NCBI GenBank assembly: GCA_026391475.1
Contig: JAPLED010000065.1
Location: 1 to 38,701, forward strand
Direction: 5' to 3'
Source of the DNA: Bacteroidia bacterium
Lineage (GTDB): Bacteria > Bacteroidota > Bacteroidia > Bacteroidales > VadinHA17
DNA length: 38,701 nucleotides
Every line of letters begins with the position of its first letter. The stretch's first letter is position 1. A program made the position numbers and the translations under genes. The notes beneath the pieces are model-generated. The model did not search any database. It had not been told where the DNA came from and was given only the letters and a program-made list of their open reading frames with translations. Positions 1 through 9,364 of the stretch are shown in pieces.

Positions 1-69
1 AAAGGATTTAACGAGATAAAAAGCCTGTTGGGTAAACTTGATATTTCAAATTTAAAAGTCTGTAACTAA
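1..69 (+). CDS. C-terminal end of an unidentified upstream gene (partial)
   Basis: The first base starts an open frame of 22 codons that ends in TAA at 67-69. The residues are rich in Lys, Leu and Ile and suggest a helical protein tail, but they are too few to identify a family. It may be the end of another restriction or modification gene, since mcrBC and an R-subunit gene follow on the same strand. That is only a guess from position. Confidence 0.3.
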   Translation, partial: KGFNEIKSLLGKLDISNLKVCN

Positions 70-186
70 CTTAATTTTATTAACTTCATATTTTGTAAGA
101 ACAAATTTAAATCAAAATAAATAACCACAATTGGATTAAAAGCACGAACAAATTGATAGTCGCCTAACTTCATAACAAACGCTTAC

Positions 187-234
187 CTCCGGCCAAGCAT
201 GGTCAATTTACTCCGGCCAAAGGTGGACATGGAC
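187..234. repeat. Two 24-nt tandem units resembling IS21-family terminal repeats
   Basis: Two adjacent 24-nt units begin at 187 and 211. Both start CTCCGGCCAA and continue with a GGTGGTCA/GGTGGACA-like block. From memory, multiple end repeats of this style are found at the termini of IS21-like (istAB) elements in Bacteroidota. No transposase is present in the window, so this would be a leftover end or the edge of an element lying to the left. The flanking sequence to 311 is AT-rich, without a gene that I can see. Confidence 0.35.
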
Positions 235-311
235 ACTGGATTTTCAATTAAAAGGTAGAAATTAAAAAATAAACGTAGTCGAAAGTAAAATATCCATAAA
301 AATTAAAATCT

Positions 312-2963
312 ATGGAAGCACAAATTGAATATATCAGGAATCTTGCAAAGCTGTACAAGAAATATTTCGAGCAACCTGAAACCCTTTATGAGGACCTTAA
401 TAGGCTTCCTAAAGAAGTTCTTGAAGATACTTTCAAAGAATATGGTGATCCCGAAAGGAGATTTCAACCAGTTGCTTTGCTTCGTGCTGAAGTTGTAAGG
501 CAGTTGCTTAATGGTAAAAAAGCTACTGAAGAGCTTACAGAATTGATTAAAGAAAAAATACGAACAAAAGACAAAGCATATTTTTCATCTTACAACCAGA
601 GGATTCTGAATGAACTGGATCAGTATCATTCTCCAAAACGTGATATATTTGCCAACTGGCAAAAACCATGGCGTGTTTTTCATACTGTCTTCTTCCGCGG
701 AGTTTATAAAGATACTGTCAACCTTTATCAGCGTCAGATTGCTAAACAAGTAATAAGCGATTTAGAACTAGATGATTACACATATCATGTAGTCGATTTC
801 TGTGGCCCATCTAATTTTGGAGACGACAAGTGCTGGATAGCAATATATCCTATGCATAAAAATTCTCATAAAGATGCTTACCAATTTTTTATCCAGATTG
901 GAGACATTCTGAAGGCTGGAAGGATTGCAGGATCTGAATTAAGGGATAAGAAACCCAACCAGGTTGTTGAGATAAATAATTATACAGAGGTAATTTCTAC
1001 TTTTAAAAAGCAAAAGGAAGAGACAATAAAACTTAATAATGCAATTAGAAATTATTTCAAGTTTGCACCCGGAGAACAAGCCTCAGAATGGTCCAGATTC
1101 AGGGAAGAAGGTGTTGCAGCACTTTATATGAGGCATTTAAATGTTGGTGATATTTCAAATGTCACCTCATGGAAAGAATTGAATATCAAAGCAGGTCTGG
1201 ATCCTGAGGCATCATCAAACCAGTCATGGAATTTGTGGCTTCTTAGATCAGCTAACATTGGCGATGTGGTTTTTGCTGCAAAAGGTGTGAATACCTGCAT
1301 TGGTATCGGAATCATTGAAGGAGATTATTATTATGACTCCGATGAAAATGAATCTTACAAGCACAGACGTAAAGTAAATTGGATTACTGATCTTGTATAT
1401 CATTACAAATCAGATTCACTGAAGGGTTACAAAACATTTTTTCGTCCCGACACTTTCAGTCCTACACTTGTTTGGGATTTTCTGTTGAGTGAATATGTCA
1501 GGCAATATCCTGAGTTAAGAGAATTGTTTGATAAATATGATTTGAAATTCTCAGGTAATTATGAGGATCAAAGGCCTGTACCTACAACCTTGGTGGAGGA
1601 ACCTGGGCTCGAATCAGAACTTGAACCCGAACCTGAATCAGATAAAACTTCAAGTTTCTGGTGGATAAATGCAAATCCTTCTATATGGAAGATTAGTTCA
1701 TACAATGAAGGCGACAAGCAAACCTATACAACTCATAATGAAAAGGGTAATAAAAGAAGGGTTTACAAATACTTTGAATCTGTTCAGCCTGGTGATCTTA
1801 TGATCGGATATGAAAGTACTCCCACAAAACAGATCAAGGCATTGTTTGAAATTACCCAATCTATTCACCAATCAGAAAATGAGGGAGAAGTAATAGAATT
1901 TAGATTATTGGAAAAGCTTGATATACCTGTACACTGGAATGAAGTACAAAATGATCCGGCGTTAAGCAACTGTGAGGTATTCGTCAATAATCAGGGAAGC
2001 TTGTTCCGGCTTACTGAAGATGAATTTGATATTATAAGAGAAATTATTGATAATAAGAATATTCTCCAGGAAAAAAAGCAGCAGATCACAGATATCAGAG
2101 CTTATAATTTCAAAGAAGATTCTGATAAACCTTTTATCAGCGAGGCTTCATTTAACAAGATATCAGATCTGTTGATCAGGAAAAAAAATATTATCCTTCA
2201 GGGACCTCCCGGGGTCGGCAAAACATTCCTTGCTCGTAAAATAGCATACCAGATCATGGGTAGGATAAACGATTCGCAAATACAGATGATTCAATTTCAT
2301 CAATCCTACAGTTACGAAGATTTTATACAGGGATTAAGAATGGTAAAAAAGGGGATTTCGATAAAAAATGGGGTATTCTTTACTTTTTGCCAACAGGCAC
2401 ATGCTCATCCCGACCGTGATTTCTTTTTTATTATTGATGAAATAAACAGGGGCAACCTCAGCAAAATATTTGGGGAACTGATGATGCTGATTGAACCAGA
2501 TAAAAGAAATGAAAAATATGCAGTTAAACTGACTTATGCTGAAGATGAAGAAGAAACTTTCTTTGTCCCAGATAACCTGTACGTTATTGGTACAATGAAT
2601 ACTGCCGACAGGTCACTCGCAATAGTTGATTATGCACTTCGACGAAGATTTGCTTTTTTCCATCTTGATCCGGAGTACGATGTTCAATTTCATAATTTCT
2701 TAAAATATAAAGGGATATCAGATAAACTTGCTGATTTTATTTGTTCAAATGTCCCAAAAGTGAATATAAAGATTTCCGGAGATATCAGTCTTGGGAGTGG
2801 GTTCCAGATAGGGCACAGCTACTTCTGTACTTATAATGGCAAAAAGGATGAGAATGAATGGTATTCAGATGTATTAAAGTATGAAATCCGTCCACTGCTT
2901 GAGGAAATCTGGTTTGATAATCCTGCCAATGTTGATGATATGATGAAGATAATTGAATATTGA
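312..2963 (+). CDS. mcrB: McrB-type GTPase subunit of a modification-dependent restriction system, with EVE-like modules
   Basis: This 883-residue protein ends in an McrB AAA+ domain. The Walker A motif GPPGVGKT lies near residue 631, a Walker B motif FIIDEINRG near 704, and the McrB signature MNTADRS followed by ALRRRF near 760. Upstream are a region resembling the MrcB_N/DUF3578 sensor (about 130-215), an EVE/PUA-like segment (about 310-370, with NIGDVVFAAKG) and a second EVE domain (about 445-590, starting FWWINANPSIW). EVE-type domains usually read modified bases, so the complex probably recognises modified cytosine or another modified base and drives McrC cleavage by GTP hydrolysis. It sits directly upstream of mcrC, 2 nt apart. 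The family call is firm; the base it reads is not known. Confidence 0.93.
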   Translation: MEAQIEYIRNLAKLYKKYFEQPETLYEDLNRLPKEVLEDTFKEYGDPERRFQPVALLRAEVVRQLLNGKKATEELTELIKEKIRTKDKAYFSSYNQRILNELDQYHSPKRDIFANWQKPWRVFHTVFFRGVYKDTVNLYQRQIAKQVISDLELDDYTYHVVDFCGPSNFGDDKCWIAIYPMHKNSHKDAYQFFIQIGDILKAGRIAGSELRDKKPNQVVEINNYTEVISTFKKQKEETIKLNNAIRNYFKFAPGEQASEWSRFREEGVAALYMRHLNVGDISNVTSWKELNIKAGLDPEASSNQSWNLWLLRSANIGDVVFAAKGVNTCIGIGIIEGDYYYDSDENESYKHRRKVNWITDLVYHYKSDSLKGYKTFFRPDTFSPTLVWDFLLSEYVRQYPELRELFDKYDLKFSGNYEDQRPVPTTLVEEPGLESELEPEPESDKTSSFWWINANPSIWKISSYNEGDKQTYTTHNEKGNKRRVYKYFESVQPGDLMIGYESTPTKQIKALFEITQSIHQSENEGEVIEFRLLEKLDIPVHWNEVQNDPALSNCEVFVNNQGSLFRLTEDEFDIIREIIDNKNILQEKKQQITDIRAYNFKEDSDKPFISEASFNKISDLLIRKKNIILQGPPGVGKTFLARKIAYQIMGRINDSQIQMIQFHQSYSYEDFIQGLRMVKKGISIKNGVFFTFCQQAHAHPDRDFFFIIDEINRGNLSKIFGELMMLIEPDKRNEKYAVKLTYAEDEEETFFVPDNLYVIGTMNTADRSLAIVDYALRRRFAFFHLDPEYDVQFHNFLKYKGISDKLADFICSNVPKVNIKISGDISLGSGFQIGHSYFCTYNGKKDENEWYSDVLKYEIRPLLEEIWFDNPANVDDMMKIIEY

Positions 2964-2965
2964 GG

Positions 2966-4000
2966 ATGGCTATTCCGATCGAGAATATATATTATCTTCT
3001 AAGCTATTCGTGGAACATGCTCGATGAAAAAAACCGGGTGCGTGTTTCAACGGATGGACTTACAAATTTAATTGACCTGCTTGCAAAAGTTTTGATTAAC
3101 TCAACAAGAATTCTTCTTAAAAGAGGTATTGAGCAAAGTTATGTGGAATATGAAACCGAGGTAGTAGGGATAAAAGGAAAGCTTGCGGTAAGTGAGACGT
3201 TTAAGGCTAATACACTGGACAGGCAGCGCACAATTTGCCGATTTGATGAATTTTCCCCTGATGTTTTATTGAATCAGATTCTTGTATCAACACTGAGGCA
3301 ACTAATGTTTGTTAAGACTCTTGACAGGGGTTTGAAAGAAGAGATTCGCTATCTCCTCTGGATGTTTCCTGAGATCAGGCAGATTGAGGTTACAAAATCG
3401 CATTTCCTCAGAGTGCGTCTTAACAGGAATAATCGTTTTTATGGATTTGTCATAAATGTTTGTGAATTGATTTATGAAAACCTATTACCATCTGAGAAGG
3501 AAGGTGGCCGGTATTTTACTGATTTCACAAGGGATGAAGTAAAGATGTACAGGCTCTTCGAAAACTTCATATTTAATTTTTATAAGATTGAATTGAAAGG
3601 TCTATATAAAGTCAGGAGGGAGTCAATTTCATGGCAGTTTTCTTTTGAAGATCTGAGTCATTCTAATTTCATCCCGGGGATGATGACAGATATTACACTT
3701 GAGAATAATGAGAAAAAGATCATTATTGATACCAAATATTATCAGGAAACTCTTGCTGAACGGTTTGAGCGGAAGAAAATAAAATCCGCTAACCTTTACC
3801 AACTTTTTAGCTATCTGCTTAATCAGGAAAAGGATACGTCTAAAAATAAAAATGCAACTGGAATCCTTCTATATCCCAAAATTGAGGAAGATTATAATCT
3901 TTCTTATAAATATAATACTCATCCCATCTTCATCAGAACAATAAATCTGAATATGCGCTGGGATATGATTGATAAAAGGTTGAGAGAAATTATATTATGA
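2966..4000 (+). CDS. mcrC: McrC-type endonuclease subunit of the McrBC system
   Basis: The 344-residue product matches McrC, with the typical start IPIENIYYLLSYSW. A PD-(D/E)xK nuclease core lies in the C-terminal third, with Asp in MTDITLEN and the IIIDTKYY strand supplying the D-x-K residues. McrC is the nuclease that joins McrB hexamers and cuts DNA near modified sites. I chose the ATG at 2966; a TTG at 2960 would overlap the mcrB stop by 4 nt and add two residues. The tight linkage to mcrB implies one transcript. The sequence appears intact and of normal length. Confidence 0.92.
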   Translation: MAIPIENIYYLLSYSWNMLDEKNRVRVSTDGLTNLIDLLAKVLINSTRILLKRGIEQSYVEYETEVVGIKGKLAVSETFKANTLDRQRTICRFDEFSPDVLLNQILVSTLRQLMFVKTLDRGLKEEIRYLLWMFPEIRQIEVTKSHFLRVRLNRNNRFYGFVINVCELIYENLLPSEKEGGRYFTDFTRDEVKMYRLFENFIFNFYKIELKGLYKVRRESISWQFSFEDLSHSNFIPGMMTDITLENNEKKIIIDTKYYQETLAERFERKKIKSANLYQLFSYLLNQEKDTSKNKNATGILLYPKIEEDYNLSYKYNTHPIFIRTINLNMRWDMIDKRLREIIL

Positions 4001-4118
4001 ATGATTAGAGCTTGTTCAGAAAATTGCAACCACGAGACATTTAAATTTGAATAAAATTTTAATTTTTGTTATCATAAATATTAACTTTAACACTCTGATA
4101 AAGAAAAACATCTGAACG

Positions 4119-7100
4119 ATGAACACAAACTTCCGGTTTCTTGAAACAGAATGGCAGGAATTTTTCAGATCTGCTGTAAAGGCTGAAAGTATGTGCCTTT
4201 CAGAACCGCAAGTGTCAGCTCTCTTCTCCAGGATAACTCTCGAGAAAGCCATTCACTGGATGTTTGAGAATGACCCCGATCTGGAGATGCCATTCGATAC
4301 CAGCCTGGCAAATCTCATGAATAACTGGAGTTTTGGGAACAGGCTACCGGGGCAGATCCGCGACTCCCTCCATCTGGTCCGCAAAATAGGCAATCTTGCA
4401 GCCCATGGCCAGGAGATCTCAAAAAAGCAGTCGGAACAGTCACTACTTATACTTTATGATTTTCTCACATATTTCGCCGGAGCATACAGTAAAACGGAGT
4501 TTAAAAAGTCAAGATTCAATTCCGCTTGTATTTCAGAGACATTACCAACCTCAAATCAACTTACAGAGGATAAAATCCTTCTGAAATCTCAGATGGAGGA
4601 GCTGACTCAGAGAGAAAAAGAATTATCATCACTCAGGGTAAGGATCGACCAACTTAAGAAACAGAATGAGGAACTTTCAGAACAAATACGCAGCAGAAGG
4701 AAAGCAACAACCGAAACCGGTCCGGTATCTTACAGCGAAGAAGAAACGCGTATTCTCCTGATCGACCTAACCATTGCCGAAGCTGGATGGAAGATCCATA
4801 ATAATACTGGGCATAAAAGCCAATGTGTGAGGGAGTTTCCCGTAACAGGCATGCCAAATGAAACCGGCGATGGGTACGTGGATTATGTATTATGGGGTGA
4901 GAATGGATTACCGCTTGCCGTTATTGAAGCGAAGAAGACAATTCATAGTCCAGAGAAAGGCAAACATCAGGCAGAATTATATGCTGATTGTCTTGAAAAG
5001 CTTACCGGGCAACGTCCTGTAATATTCTATACAAACGGATTTGAGACAAGGATATGGGATGATACTTTCTATCCGCCAAGGAAAATATATGGTTTCTATT
5101 CAAGAGATGAATTGCAACTTGCAGTCAACAGGAGAAAAGAACGGTTGGATATCCGCGCAATTCCGGTAAACAAGAGCATCTCCGAAAGGTACTATCAGGT
5201 GGAGGCAATACGACGGGTAACAGAACATTTTTGCACCGATCGGAAACCCTCTGGTATTACCGGATCGTACAGGAAAGCGCTCCTTGTGATGGCGACCGGC
5301 TCAGGTAAGACACGTAACGTAATAGCATTGGTCGACATTCTTGTTAAAGCCGGATGGGTATCAAAAGTGCTTTTTCTTGCTGACCGTAATGCCCTGGTTA
5401 AACAAGCAAAGGATGCTTTTAACGAGTTCCTGCCATCACTCTCAACAGTTAATCTTACTAAAAACAAGGAAGATAAAAACAACAGGGTAGTACTCTCTAC
5501 CTACCCGACAATACTTAACCTTATCGATACAGCAAGAAACGAAGAAGGACGGTTTTACACACCGGGTCATTTCGATCTGATAATCATTGATGAAGCGCAT
5601 CGCTCAGTATATCAAAAGTACAGGGCTATTTTCGACTACTTCGATTCGATGCTTATTGGTCTGACTGCAACACCGAAAGATGAAGTTGACAGGGATACCT
5701 ACAAGCTGTTTGAACTACCGAAATATGATCCTACATATTATTATGAACTTGAGCAGGCTGTAAAGGATAAGTTCCTTGTTCCGCCTGTGGGCATGAGTGT
5801 CCCACTTAAGTTTGTCAGGGAAGGAATTAAATATCATGACCTTGCTGAAGATGAAAAATCAGAATACGAAGAGCTCTTTTATGATGAAGAGACAGGGTAT
5901 ATGCCTGAAGAGATAGTGGCAAGCTCATTAAATGCATGGTTATTCAATGCCGATACAGTTAGGAAAGTCATATCGCATCTTTTGAAGCACGGACTGAAGG
6001 TAGAAGGGGGAGACAAACTTGGGAAGACCATTGTTTTTGCGAAGAATCACAAACATGCGGAGTTCATCCAAAAATTGTTTTACAAAGAGTTCCCCGAATA
6101 TGGTGGTGCATATCTTGATGTGATTGATAATTATGCCGATTATTCACAGGATCTTATTGATAAATTCAAGGATAGGAAAAAATTTCCACAGGTTGCTGTA
6201 TCGGTCGATATGCTTGATACAGGCATAGATATCCCCGAGATAGTGAATCTCGTCTTCTTCAAACCTGTGAGGTCATATTCAAAGTTCTGGCAGATGATTG
6301 GCAGGGGAACCAGGTTATGTCCCGGATTATTCGGAGAAGGAAATGATAAGAAGAACTTTTACATTTTTGACCTCTGTGAGAATTTTGAGTTTTTTGAGAC
6401 AGCCATTAATCAGAAAGAGTCAGGTATTACGGAAAGTATAAGTCAGAGGATATTCACACGCCGGCTGAGGATGCTGCAGGCAATTGCAAACATGGATCAT
6501 ACCGGTTATGATAGCCTTTCGGGCTTCAGGGAAGCATTATTGAATCTTACCCAGATTGAGATCTGCAGGATAGACAATGAAAGTTTCATTGTCAAGCCAT
6601 ACTTGAAGCAGTTGCTTACTTACCGGACCAGGGGAAAGCTAAATAATCTTAACAGTCAGGATATTGACGAAATTGATCAGACGCTTGTTCAGCTTCTGTC
6701 GCCGGTTGAGGGAGATGAAGCGGCCCGTAGGTTTGATCTGCTAATGGTTAACCTGATGCATGCAAAGATCAGTAAATTCCCATCCGAAGCCGGGCTAATT
6801 GATGATCTTGTAGCGATAGCAAATGAATTATTGAAAAAGAGGAATATCAGAGATATAGCCTTGAAAGAATCTATTATCAGACCGCTAGCTGAAAGAGACT
6901 ATGTCAAAACTCTCGATCTTCTATCACTTGAGAATCTTAGGATTGAGCTACGAGATCTTGCCGTTTATGCGGAAGGTAAGATGGGGAATGTTTATTATTC
7001 AGATTTTGAGGATTATCTGAATGAAGAGGAAGTCGGATTTAAAGACCTGATAAAGCCTTATGAAGATATGGAAGCCTACAAATTCAGGGTTGAACATTTT

Positions 7101-7550
7101 CTGAAGGAACACCTCAAGCATCTGACAATATCAAAGCTAAGGACCAATAAACCGCTGACTTCAGATGAATTGAATGAGCTGGAGCGATTGATATTTGAGC
7201 AAGGGACACTTGGTACAAAAGAAAAATTCCAGAAGGCTTTCGGAGTGGATCATCCTATTTCGTTTTTTGTCAGGAAGATCGTTGGACTTGATTCTTTTGC
7301 TGCAAAACAGGAGTTCTCGGAGTTACTTGGAGCTGTTCCCATTTCAGCCACCCAGATTAAATTCATCAATAAACTTATTGACCATCTTACTGTCAATGGA
7401 GTAATTGAGAAAGCAATGCTTGTCCAGCCACCCTTTACCGACATCAACGATAAAGGTGTTTTCGGGGTATTTACAGACGATCAGGTTGGAAAGATAGTTT
7501 CAATAATTGATCGGATAAACAATAATGCAGAGAGGGTGATGGTGGGGTGA
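4119..7550 (+). CDS. hsdR: Type I restriction R-subunit-like nuclease/helicase (HsdR, EcoEI type) with DUF4145 N-terminus
   Basis: The 1143-residue protein has a DUF4145-like helical N-terminus (about 1-125), a coiled coil (about 145-200), and an HsdR-type PD-(D/E)xK nuclease (about 210-340). In the nuclease, the Asp of GYVDYV and the EAKK strand form the active site. A superfamily 2 translocase follows, with MATGSGKT near 390, the DEAH box near 490, the LTATP motif and the QMIGRGTR motif near 722. The tail resembles the EcoEI_R_C domain. Such subunits translocate DNA and cut it together with HsdM and HsdS. Neither partner is in the window, although they could lie to the left. The 118-nt gap after mcrC is AT-rich and may hold its own promoter. 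The gene ends 36 nt from a convergent regulator gene. Confidence 0.9.
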   Translation: MNTNFRFLETEWQEFFRSAVKAESMCLSEPQVSALFSRITLEKAIHWMFENDPDLEMPFDTSLANLMNNWSFGNRLPGQIRDSLHLVRKIGNLAAHGQEISKKQSEQSLLILYDFLTYFAGAYSKTEFKKSRFNSACISETLPTSNQLTEDKILLKSQMEELTQREKELSSLRVRIDQLKKQNEELSEQIRSRRKATTETGPVSYSEEETRILLIDLTIAEAGWKIHNNTGHKSQCVREFPVTGMPNETGDGYVDYVLWGENGLPLAVIEAKKTIHSPEKGKHQAELYADCLEKLTGQRPVIFYTNGFETRIWDDTFYPPRKIYGFYSRDELQLAVNRRKERLDIRAIPVNKSISERYYQVEAIRRVTEHFCTDRKPSGITGSYRKALLVMATGSGKTRNVIALVDILVKAGWVSKVLFLADRNALVKQAKDAFNEFLPSLSTVNLTKNKEDKNNRVVLSTYPTILNLIDTARNEEGRFYTPGHFDLIIIDEAHRSVYQKYRAIFDYFDSMLIGLTATPKDEVDRDTYKLFELPKYDPTYYYELEQAVKDKFLVPPVGMSVPLKFVREGIKYHDLAEDEKSEYEELFYDEETGYMPEEIVASSLNAWLFNADTVRKVISHLLKHGLKVEGGDKLGKTIVFAKNHKHAEFIQKLFYKEFPEYGGAYLDVIDNYADYSQDLIDKFKDRKKFPQVAVSVDMLDTGIDIPEIVNLVFFKPVRSYSKFWQMIGRGTRLCPGLFGEGNDKKNFYIFDLCENFEFFETAINQKESGITESISQRIFTRRLRMLQAIANMDHTGYDSLSGFREALLNLTQIEICRIDNESFIVKPYLKQLLTYRTRGKLNNLNSQDIDEIDQTLVQLLSPVEGDEAARRFDLLMVNLMHAKISKFPSEAGLIDDLVAIANELLKKRNIRDIALKESIIRPLAERDYVKTLDLLSLENLRIELRDLAVYAEGKMGNVYYSDFEDYLNEEEVGFKDLIKPYEDMEAYKFRVEHFLKEHLKHLTISKLRTNKPLTSDELNELERLIFEQGTLGTKEKFQKAFGVDHPISFFVRKIVGLDSFAAKQEFSELLGAVPISATQIKFINKLIDHLTVNGVIEKAMLVQPPFTDINDKGVFGVFTDDQVGKIVSIIDRINNNAERVMVG

Positions 7551-7585
7551 ATAATCTGAGTATTAATTGGCTGATTGAAGATGCT

Positions 7586-9043
7586 CTAGTTAATATTTTC
7601 ATCCAAACCAATATCATATTCTTTAATCTTATTTCGAAGAGTATTTATCGATCCATAACCGAGTGCCAGCCAGGTTTGTCGCTGATTCCCCTTCTTCAAT
7701 TTCAGGACTTTCTCAATATGAGCTTTTTCAATATCCTCCCATCTTAAAGATGTTTCTTTATTTGATTCTTTGAATCTTTCAGGGATATCTTTGATTGTTA
7801 CTTCTATATCGCAGAAAATATATAGCGTTTCAATAAGATTTTCCAGTTCTCTGATATTTCCCGGCCATGAGTAATTGTGCATAAACTGCAAGACTTCAGT
7901 ATTGATATTCAGCACCTGTGGTTTTCGTAATTCTTCTCTCTTTTTTCTGAGAAAGTAATTGATCATCTCATCAAGTTCTTTACTTCCACGACTTTGCAGT
8001 GTAGGTAACTCCAGCTCAGCAATACCAAGCCGGTAAAAAAGATCCCATCTGAATTTCCCAGCATGGCAGAGTTCCGGAAGATCCTTATTTGTTGCAGCTA
8101 TTACCCTTACATCGACTTTACGGGGTTTATCCTGAAGAGGCTGGATCTCTTTTTGCTGAAGTACCCTCAATAATGTTTGCTGCAACCTTGGCGATATATC
8201 TGCAATCTCATCCAGAAATATGGTACCACCCTCAGCCTCTTCGAACAATCCTTTTGTGTCCTTATCTGCTCCTGTAAAAGCACCCTTTTTATATCCAAAT
8301 AGTTGTGCAGCTAATAATTCATCATTGAAGGCCGAACAATTGACAGTTATATAGGGTTTGTCTTTCCGGATTGAATTATTATGTATGTATTTTGCAAGGT
8401 GTTCCTTCCCCGTTCCGGTCTCACCATTAATCAATACGGTTACCTTATCTGTCTGTGCGATCTTTTCTGCCCGGTTATAAACATCTTTAAGACTTTCAGT
8501 TATTAAATAATCATCTGATAATATCTTATCTCCTGTCTTATTATCAAATAATTGCTCTTTCAGTATTGATGTAACCGGCACCGCAGATTGTTCCGTGATA
8601 ATCTCTAACAGTTCATTCTGTTTTTTCTTTGATTTTGCAGCAGGCCGCACCTGAACAAGTTTTGTTTTTAATCCCAATGAAGTGTGACAGATATACCAGG
8701 AAACCTGCATTGCAGAAGTCCCTGGTGAATAGAAAATAGTGATATCATCATTTATAAGCGAAATCAATAATGATTCAACTTTTGTTTTTATCTCCGGTAT
8801 GCTTATAACATCGTTGATATTCATGTATTTTACCTCAATATTATGTTCCGGGAAAGAATGTTTTAGCTGGTTCTCAAGGACAATCATCCTGGTATCATCC
8901 TCTTTTGCTGAGGAGAGGATTATATGTTTGTCGAAATTCCAGAACATCTTATGCATATTGTAGTTTGGACTGTTTTCAATGTCCACTTTGCCCTCTTTAT
9001 TAAAGTCATTATTAAATGACATCCAGGAAATAAGTATTTTCAT
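7586..9043 (-). CDS. RtcR-like sigma54-dependent activator with N-terminal CARF-like sensor domain
   Basis: Three parts are visible in 485 residues. Residues 1-140 form a Rossmann-like domain with a PGTSAMQ loop near 107-113 after a hydrophobic strand, followed by a QVRPAAKSKK segment. This matches the layout of the CARF domain of RtcR. Residues about 180-410 are a sigma54-activator AAA+ domain with Walker A GETGTGKE (207-214), the sigma54-contacting loop GAFTGA (254-259) and Walker B TIFLDE (274-279). The C-terminus (about 430-480) is a Fis-type helix-turn-helix. CARF domains bind cyclic oligonucleotides or RNA-end nucleotides, so this protein probably turns on sigma54 promoters in response to such a ligand. 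No rtcBA repair genes are present. The target genes are unknown; the neighbouring restriction genes are candidates. No convincing -24/-12 promoter was found. Confidence 0.85.
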   Translation of the reverse strand: MKILISWMSFNNDFNKEGKVDIENSPNYNMHKMFWNFDKHIILSSAKEDDTRMIVLENQLKHSFPEHNIEVKYMNINDVISIPEIKTKVESLLISLINDDITIFYSPGTSAMQVSWYICHTSLGLKTKLVQVRPAAKSKKKQNELLEIITEQSAVPVTSILKEQLFDNKTGDKILSDDYLITESLKDVYNRAEKIAQTDKVTVLINGETGTGKEHLAKYIHNNSIRKDKPYITVNCSAFNDELLAAQLFGYKKGAFTGADKDTKGLFEEAEGGTIFLDEIADISPRLQQTLLRVLQQKEIQPLQDKPRKVDVRVIAATNKDLPELCHAGKFRWDLFYRLGIAELELPTLQSRGSKELDEMINYFLRKKREELRKPQVLNINTEVLQFMHNYSWPGNIRELENLIETLYIFCDIEVTIKDIPERFKESNKETSLRWEDIEKAHIEKVLKLKKGNQRQTWLALGYGSINTLRNKIKEYDIGLDENIN

Positions 9044-9127
9044 GATATCAATATTTGATATAAATATACAATAAATGATTCATTGTAGATCGGACAATGG
9101 AAAATTAGGGCTTTATCTACTCCAAGC

Positions 9128-9364
9128 TCAACGTTTCTTCATCGCCGTCATCGTCACCGGCCCGATCAGACCTGATTCCCTTGGCAGCCAGGCTGATGCA
9201 TCAAATAATCCATTTTTGCGGTTCTGAGGCAACCTTGATGGGAAATTAGTATTGTAGAATTTTTTCCATTGAATATTATTCCTGTCAAGATAAGCGATAC
9301 GGTTTGCAGAAAGATTCGAAACTTTTATTTCAAGAGTATTTATTGATTTCAGTTGGATACACAA
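9128..9364 (-). pseudogene. Frameshifted C-terminal remnant of the GH106 gene
   Basis: This frame encodes the conserved end of GH106 rhamnosidases: an LEIKVSNLSANRIAYLD segment, then WKKFYNTNF, then the terminal SGLIGPVT motif. It lies in another frame from the main GH106 reading frame and overlaps its stop. The segment normally joining the two, a beta-sandwich strand pair with a VNGKxLGT-like motif, is missing. A deletion of non-triplet length therefore fused the two parts out of frame. The apparent start is TTG and is probably not used. A sequencing or assembly error is possible. Confidence 0.75.

Noticed and set aside
7195-7747. Short open frames over the end of hsdR and the end of the regulator gene
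   Set aside because: They lie fully inside or antisense to clear coding sequence and their translations show no family features.
9044-9127. A sigma54 (-24/-12) promoter near the CARF-sigma54 regulator
   Set aside because: No TGGCAC-N5-TTGC-like site was found here, or at 1-311 or 4001-4118, by eye.
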